A DNA stretch of 10,058 nucleotides, from assembly GCA_903879825.1 (NCBI GenBank), contig CAIRND010000137.1, forward strand, positions 1 through 10,058, in the 5' to 3' direction. The translations under genes and the position numbers were made by a program. The notes beneath the pieces were generated by a model. It was not told the DNA's origin. It saw nothing but the letters and a program-made list of their open reading frames with translations, and did not search any database. This DNA is from an uncultured Geobacteraceae bacterium. Its GTDB lineage: Bacteria > Desulfobacterota > Desulfuromonadia > Geobacterales > Pseudopelobacteraceae. Shown piece after piece: positions 6,223-10,058 of the stretch; within the stretch, counting starts at the first letter, position 1; each line of letters opens with the position of its first letter.

Positions 6223-7905
6223 CTCCCGTTCAAAATCTTCAACAATATCGGCAAGTGCAATATGTCTGCTGACCCCGCCTAATGATTCACTGATTCCTGT
6301 TATTCTCAGTATATCACGTACTTCTGAGTGCGCTTCCGCAACTTTGAACTGTATTCCTTCCCGCTCAAGTTCTCCCACAAGGTGCTCCAGCATCCTGGCG
6401 CCGGCCGCGTCGATATAGGGTGATGTTGAAAGATCGCATACTGCCAGTTTGATCGGTGATTTTTCGTTGTGAATTGCCTCAAGTATGGTTGCATTAACGG
6501 CGTTAACATTGAAATAGAGCAGAGGTGCCTCAACCCGGAACAGAAATAACCCGGGAAACTTTTCATTGGTGGGGTGACGAGCCGAGTCACTGAATCGTGT
6601 GCTGCCATGTATTCTCCCAAGCACCGAAACGTGTGGCCTGGCCAACATCCGAAGCAGGAACAGCAATGAAGCAATTGCTGATACTGTCACCCCCTTTAAA
6701 ATACCAAGGAGCAACACCCCCATAAATGCGACCAGTGCGACGTTGAACTCAAGGCGACTGATGTGCCACAGACGCTTGAAGTCGTCGGTTTTGACAAATC
6801 CTGAAACGGCAACCAGGATAATGGCGGCAAGGACCGAAGCGGGAAGGTTGCGGAGCATTCCGGTGAAAAAATAGAGCACTATCACCAATGAGATCGACGC
6901 GAAGACCAGTGAAAGTGGTGTCCGTGCGCCGGCTTTTTCGTTTACTGCCGACTGCGATAACCCTCCGGCCACCGGATAGCCGTGCCCGAGTGCTGCCACC
7001 AGATTTGCGGCTCCCAGACCCAGAAATTCCTGGCGGGGATTAACTTCATAATGATGTATTTTGGCAAAAGTTCGGGCCGCAGCGATACTTTCTACGTATG
7101 AAAGGAGAAAACATGCAAAAGCCAGTTCAAGCAGGCCTTCAATCTGTTCGATGCGAAAGGAAGGTACTTCGAGAGAAGGTAATCCGGGAGGAATAACACC
7201 GACGACACTGACACCATGTTCTGTTAACCCGAAAATGGAGACCATGCCGGTTGAAAGGATGACGATCACCAATGCTACCGGTCGTCCCGGCAAAAAACGA
7301 TCTCCGGCGAGCAGGAGCAGCAGTGAGCCGATCCCGAGGGCTAAAACGGTCACGTTTATGCTGCCAAGTTGCTGAAGGATGACCGTCAGTCGTTCGAGGA
7401 AGTTATTCCCTCCTCCGGGTACTCCAAGCAGCGTGGGAAGCTGCATTGAGGCGATGCTTAACGCTGCCCCGGCTTTGAAACCAAGAAGGGTGGATTCAGA
7501 GATGAAGTTGACGAATGAGCCGAGGCGCATGATCCAGGCCAGAAAACAGAATGCTGCCACCATTCCGGCCGTCATGGCAGCTATAGCGGCGTAGCTGGAA
7601 GGGTTACCCGCCGCCATTGATCCGCCTACACTGGCAACCATGACAGAGATGGCGGCTGTCGGACCGATTGACAGGTGGCGGGATGAAGCGAACAGCGCAT
7701 AGGCAATGCCGCTGAATATATAACAATAAAGACCGGTTTGCGGGGTCAGTCCAGCTAATGTCGCGTAGGCCATCGCCACCGGCACGGCATACGCCGCAAG
7801 CGTTATCCCCGCTATCAAGTCGGGCCAAAGCCACGTGACCTGATAGCGGGGCAGCCAGTCAATAATCGGGATTAGTTGTGTCAGGCGCAGTAAAAAGTTT
7901 TTCAT
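6181..7905 (-). CDS. SulP-family anion transporter with C-terminal STAS domain
   Basis: This is a 574-residue inner-membrane secondary transporter of the SLC26/SulP family. The SulP signature PVAMAYATLAGLTPQTGLY is at 42-60, followed by SSRHLSIGPTAA (74-85). About 10-14 hydrophobic segments run to about residue 420. A STAS domain follows at about 448-558, with the conserved DLSTSPYIDAAG at 491-502. Such proteins carry sulfate, bicarbonate or dicarboxylates; the sequence does not decide which, and no sulfur-assimilation or carbonic anhydrase gene is next to it. The ATG at 7903-7905 precedes MKNFLLRL; the upstream ribosome binding site is weak (GGGA). The last 12 residues (IPLTPPLKRGRL) are encoded by the palindromic repeat, so the natural end was probably near residue 562. 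It may share a transcript with the upstream secreted protein (57-bp gap). Confidence 0.93.
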   Translation of the reverse strand: MKNFLLRLTQLIPIIDWLPRYQVTWLWPDLIAGITLAAYAVPVAMAYATLAGLTPQTGLYCYIFSGIAYALFASSRHLSIGPTAAISVMVASVGGSMAAGNPSSYAAIAAMTAGMVAAFCFLAWIMRLGSFVNFISESTLLGFKAGAALSIASMQLPTLLGVPGGGNNFLERLTVILQQLGSINVTVLALGIGSLLLLLAGDRFLPGRPVALVIVILSTGMVSIFGLTEHGVSVVGVIPPGLPSLEVPSFRIEQIEGLLELAFACFLLSYVESIAAARTFAKIHHYEVNPRQEFLGLGAANLVAALGHGYPVAGGLSQSAVNEKAGARTPLSLVFASISLVIVLYFFTGMLRNLPASVLAAIILVAVSGFVKTDDFKRLWHISRLEFNVALVAFMGVLLLGILKGVTVSAIASLLFLLRMLARPHVSVLGRIHGSTRFSDSARHPTNEKFPGLFLFRVEAPLLYFNVNAVNATILEAIHNEKSPIKLAVCDLSTSPYIDAAGARMLEHLVGELEREGIQFKVAEAHSEVRDILRITGISESLGGVSRHIALADIVEDFEREQIPLTPPLKRGRL

Positions 7906-7963
7906 GATTCCCGGCCTGGTCGATGTAAAAGGGGGCTACTTTCCAGGTATCTTGCCAGAGGTA

Positions 7964-8617
7964 TTATTTTAAACGGTACATTTCTTGAGCCAATAGCCGG
8001 TTTAACACCTCATGGGGTTTATCGGGTACCCTGCTTTCAAGGGGCTCGATTGTCAGTATAAATCCCTTCAGTGACATGGCATACGCCATAGTGACGGCCT
8101 CTCTGAGTGCAAGATTACTACCGTTTGTAATCTGCCAGTTCGGCAGTAGTTGACTCGTTTTTAAAATAGTAGTTTTTATCTGTTTTTCAGATAACTCCTC
8201 TTGTTCGGCCAGCGCCGATTTTTGTGTCATCTGTGAGCTTGCGATTACGCTATAGAGGTCGTTAGTCTTGACAATAAATGGTGTTTTTGTATTTTTTCTT
8301 AATTCAGCACGTAATAGTTTTGCCTGATCAATAGTATCGAAATATTTTACAACCATTCGATACACTATCATCTCCTTCGTACTGTTTTTTAATTCAGCCG
8401 AGGGGAACTGGGAGTGTATTCTGTTATATAATGTCTCTACTCTTTTTCTGTGTAATGACGGTGGTGTTACCAGGTGATAGCCCTTTTGGCTATCGCTATC
8501 AACAGATGCCGTCAGTTGTGATGAATCGTTCGTGAGTGCGTCGGCAGAGGACTGTGCCTCATTAGTTCGCATAGTCGTTAAAAAAAACAGGACGAGTAGT
8601 ATTCGAAAAAAAATCAT
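7964..8617 (-). CDS. Exported protein of unknown function with a SPOR-like segment
   Basis: No family is recognised with certainty. Starting at the ATG at 8615-8617, the protein has 217 residues and begins with a signal-peptide-like segment: a short basic n-region (MIFFR), hydrophobic ILLVLFFL, and a possible cleavage site after NEAQ or AQS near 22-24. A Ser/Asp-rich linker follows. Residues about 83-142 (YRMVVKYFDTIDQAKLLRAEL, then LYSVIASSQMTQKSALAEQ) have the beta-alpha-beta rhythm and the A/L spacing of SPOR peptidoglycan-binding repeats. The C-terminal part is helical. An in-frame GTG at 8714-8716 would add 33 residues before the signal peptide; I reject it because it buries the signal sequence. 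AAGAGA lies about 9 nt before the chosen ATG. The gene is more AT-rich than its neighbours. Role unknown; a periplasmic or cell-envelope location is inferred. Confidence 0.7.
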   Translation of the reverse strand: MIFFRILLVLFFLTTMRTNEAQSSADALTNDSSQLTASVDSDSQKGYHLVTPPSLHRKRVETLYNRIHSQFPSAELKNSTKEMIVYRMVVKYFDTIDQAKLLRAELRKNTKTPFIVKTNDLYSVIASSQMTQKSALAEQEELSEKQIKTTILKTSQLLPNWQITNGSNLALREAVTMAYAMSLKGFILTIEPLESRVPDKPHEVLNRLLAQEMYRLK

Positions 8618-8762
8618 ATTAAATATTCTCTTACATCCCGCAGTAATTAAACGGGAAAATCCAGTCGATTGAAATTGTACAGTTATAATATTACAGGGAG
8701 CTATTAGCGTATCCACTCATAAAATGCAAGGGGTACACGATGGGATGATATGGAAATATCAA

Positions 8763-9716
8763 TTACCCCAACTGAACGCCCTTAATAGGGTCTTGTGTCG
8801 TTGCCGCTCTCAAGAACTTGTCCCCCTTTTCAAGCAGCATCTCCATCGTCATACCTTGTTTATCCTGCTGCGCATTGAAACCTGAAATGCCAAAGTGTGC
8901 CGTCAATTTCACTTCATGCTCGTGAATCGGGATGGTCATGGAAGCAATTCTGAGCCTCAGACGCTTGGCGACGATCATCGCCTCCTGCACCCCGGTTTCA
9001 GGCAGTGCTAATAAAAATTCGCTCTCTCCATAGCGTGCCACCCAATCGACATCTTTCCGGAGCGCTTCCACAAAACGGTCAGCAACCACTTTGAGAATCT
9101 GGTCACCGGCGTAATGACCATGTTTCGCCTTTATGCCGTCAAAATTACAGATACTGGCAAGTGCCAGTGAAAATGGACGCTGGTAACGATATGCACGTGC
9201 AATTTCCTTAGGAAGCCGGTCTTCGAGGAAACGCCGACTAAATACACCTGAAACCGGATCAATAAGCGACAGGTTCCTGATCTCATTCACGTATCGTTCC
9301 CTGATTGCCTCCAGTTCAAGTATTCGCCGGGCACTTTTTAAACGTGCCTGTAACTCCGGTTTGTGGACCGGTTTGACGAGGTATTCGTCTGCACCCGCGT
9401 CAAGTCCGGCAATGATATCGTTCTTGGATTCCAAAGAAGTGAGAATTATTATGTAAGTATAACCGGCCGAGGAAGCATCTTTTCTAATGGCCTCACACAA
9501 TTCAAGGCCGCTCATTTCAGGCATAATCCAGTCGGTTATGACAATCGGATAGTAGCCGGAACGATACAGTGCGATGGCCTCTTTTCCGTTTTCAGCGGTG
9601 GTTACCGGATAGCCTGCCAGCTTTAAGGTGTCTCTCAGGATATTTCTCAACAACATATTGTCATCAACGACAAGTACCGGAGGCAATTTAACGCTTGTTT
9701 GATCAGATTCAACCAT
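8763..9716 (-). CDS. Response regulator with degenerate GGDEF domain
   Basis: This is a 317-residue, PleD-like layout. The receiver is at about 13-128 with Asp18/Asp19, phospho-acceptor Asp62 in ITDWIMPEMSG, Thr93 and Lys115, all intact. A helical linker (129-150) leads to a GGDEF fold starting at DPVSGVFSRRFLE (153-165). The signature GGDEF reads GESEF (230-234). The metal-binding DID-type motif reads SIC (188-190), and the substrate-contact segment FDGIKAKHGHYAGD (192-205) lacks the usual Asn and Asp. The inhibitory RxxD is replaced by KDVD (221-224). Diguanylate cyclase activity is therefore doubtful; a nucleotide-binding or protein-partner role is more likely (inference). The chosen ATG (9714-9716) has an AAGGGGA-type ribosome binding site and lies downstream of a promoter match. 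An upstream in-frame ATG at 9851 adds 45 unlike residues and is rejected. Confidence 0.9.
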   Translation of the reverse strand: MVESDQTSVKLPPVLVVDDNMLLRNILRDTLKLAGYPVTTAENGKEAIALYRSGYYPIVITDWIMPEMSGLELCEAIRKDASSAGYTYIIILTSLESKNDIIAGLDAGADEYLVKPVHKPELQARLKSARRILELEAIRERYVNEIRNLSLIDPVSGVFSRRFLEDRLPKEIARAYRYQRPFSLALASICNFDGIKAKHGHYAGDQILKVVADRFVEALRKDVDWVARYGESEFLLALPETGVQEAMIVAKRLRLRIASMTIPIHEHEVKLTAHFGISGFNAQQDKQGMTMEMLLEKGDKFLRAATTQDPIKGVQLG

Positions 9717-9750
9717 GCTTTCCCCTTCCGGAACGGTATGCAGCCACCCT

Positions 9751-9779
9751 GCAATACTACGATGCGGGTGATATTTCAA
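9751..9779 (-). promoter_or_regulatory. Candidate sigma70 promoter for the receiver-GGDEF gene
   Basis: The minus strand has TTGAAA (9774-9779) as -35, a 17-bp spacer and TATTGC (9751-9756) as -10. The -35 matches 5 of 6 consensus bases and the -10 only 3 of 6. It would give a leader of about 28 nt before the ATG at 9716, which fits the chosen start. Moderate to weak support. Confidence 0.35.
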
Positions 9780-9856
9780 GACAATTACGATTGATGCAAC
9801 TTGTGTGTATTCAAAAGACAGAAGCGCCTTTAATTTCGGTAAATATCTCAAACAAA

Positions 9857-9885
9857 TTGCATTCTCACGGCAGTTTTAGTATAGT
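9857..9885 (+). promoter_or_regulatory. Candidate sigma70 promoter for iorA
   Basis: TTGCAT (9857-9862), a 17-bp spacer and TATAGT (9880-9885). The -10 matches 5 of 6 consensus bases and the -35 matches the TTG. Transcription would start near 9892, leaving a leader of about 40 nt before the GTG at 9932. No operator or riboswitch was recognised in the 215-bp divergent region. Confidence 0.45.
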
Positions 9886-9931
9886 TCGCCGCTATCATTT
9901 CCAACTCGGTTTGCTGTAAGGATATACTACT

Positions 9932-10058
9932 GTGAAGAAAACAATTTTCTCCGGCAACGAAGCCATTGCTCGTGGTGCCTATGAAGCTGGCTGCCTCGTC
10001 GCGTGTGCCTATCCCGGCACGCCCTCCACTGAAATACTCGAAAATACGCTCCAGTACA
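9932..10058 (+). CDS. iorA: Indolepyruvate:ferredoxin oxidoreductase alpha subunit (5' end only)
   Basis: Only 42 codons are visible before the window ends. They begin VKKTIFSGNEAIARGAYEAG and contain YPGTPSTEI, the typical N-terminus of the TPP-dependent IorA subunit. With IorB this cytoplasmic enzyme oxidatively decarboxylates aryl pyruvates (from aromatic amino acids) to aryl-acetyl-CoA and reduces ferredoxin. In related anaerobes it may run in aromatic amino acid breakdown or, in reverse, in synthesis. The start is GTG at 9932-9934 with AAGGAT (9918-9923) 8 nt upstream. The catalytic and ferredoxin-cluster parts lie outside the window. It is divergent from the receiver-GGDEF gene. Confidence 0.88.
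   Translation, partial: MKKTIFSGNEAIARGAYEAGCLVACAYPGTPSTEILENTLQY

Noticed and set aside
8618..8716. 33-residue GTG-started extension of the exported protein
   Set aside because: It would place the signal peptide internally, and no ribosome binding site precedes the GTG.
8725..8743. TTGC-containing sigma54-like sequence (minus strand) upstream of the exported protein
   Set aside because: The essential -24 GG is CG at the correct spacing, and few other bases match.
8746..8759. Small palindrome GATATGGAAATATC downstream of the receiver-GGDEF gene as a terminator
   Set aside because: A 5-bp AT-rich stem without a T-run is too weak for an intrinsic terminator.
9717..9851. 45-residue N-terminal extension of the receiver-GGDEF protein
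   Set aside because: The receiver domain begins right after the downstream ATG at 9716, which has a good ribosome binding site; the extension would include the promoter match.
9844..9867. Two TCTCA words before iorA, one within TATCTCAAA as at 566-574
   Set aside because: Only short matches, without the ATGAGACAA core or a sigma54 promoter; they overlap a good sigma70-type promoter and are probably coincidence.
9695..9919. 74-codon plus-strand open frame in front of iorA
   Set aside because: It starts antisense inside the receiver-GGDEF gene, has no ribosome binding site, shows no recognisable protein features and covers the divergent promoters.

Overview
The window looks like a chromosomal segment of an anaerobic bacterium of the Desulfuromonadota (Geobacter/Pelobacter/Desulfuromonas-like). 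This rests on the gene content: a large dCache-PAS sensor kinase with a sigma54-dependent NtrC-type regulator, a response regulator with a GGDEF domain, a bioB-bioD pair behind a BirA operator, a SulP transporter, and the start of indolepyruvate:ferredoxin oxidoreductase (iorA), an oxygen-sensitive enzyme. The BioB cysteine pattern also fits a strict anaerobe. The genus assignment is inference. No rRNA, tRNA, CRISPR, phage or transposase was seen.

Left part (1-4242, all minus strand): a membrane sensor histidine kinase (1960-4242) overlaps by 4 bp a receiver-AAA-Fis regulator (641-1963). Downstream of both is a single-domain response regulator, cut by the window edge (1-456). The 184-bp gap between the last two genes holds a good -24/-12 (sigma54) promoter match facing the small regulator. 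About 100-180 bp upstream of its predicted start lies a cluster of TGAGA/TCTCA motifs. This layout suggests that the kinase-activated regulator binds the cluster and switches on the small response regulator.

Middle part (4243-6149, plus strand): a divergent 183-bp region carries a clear BirA (biotin repressor) operator, followed by bioB and bioD, which overlap by one base (TGATG). These are the last two steps of biotin synthesis. BioB has the radical-SAM cysteines, but its other cysteines and the usual cluster-ligand arginine do not line up with the E. coli/B. subtilis [2Fe-2S] pattern. They resemble the anaerobe-type (Type II) enzyme.

Right part (6150-10058): a GC-rich palindromic repeat (about 6151-6222) fills the space between the converging bioD and SulP genes and encodes the last 12 residues of the SulP protein. 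Upstream of sulP, on the same minus strand, are a secreted SPOR-like protein of unknown function and a receiver-GGDEF protein whose catalytic residues are largely lost. A 215-bp divergent promoter region then leads to iorA (plus strand, GTG start), which runs off the right edge.
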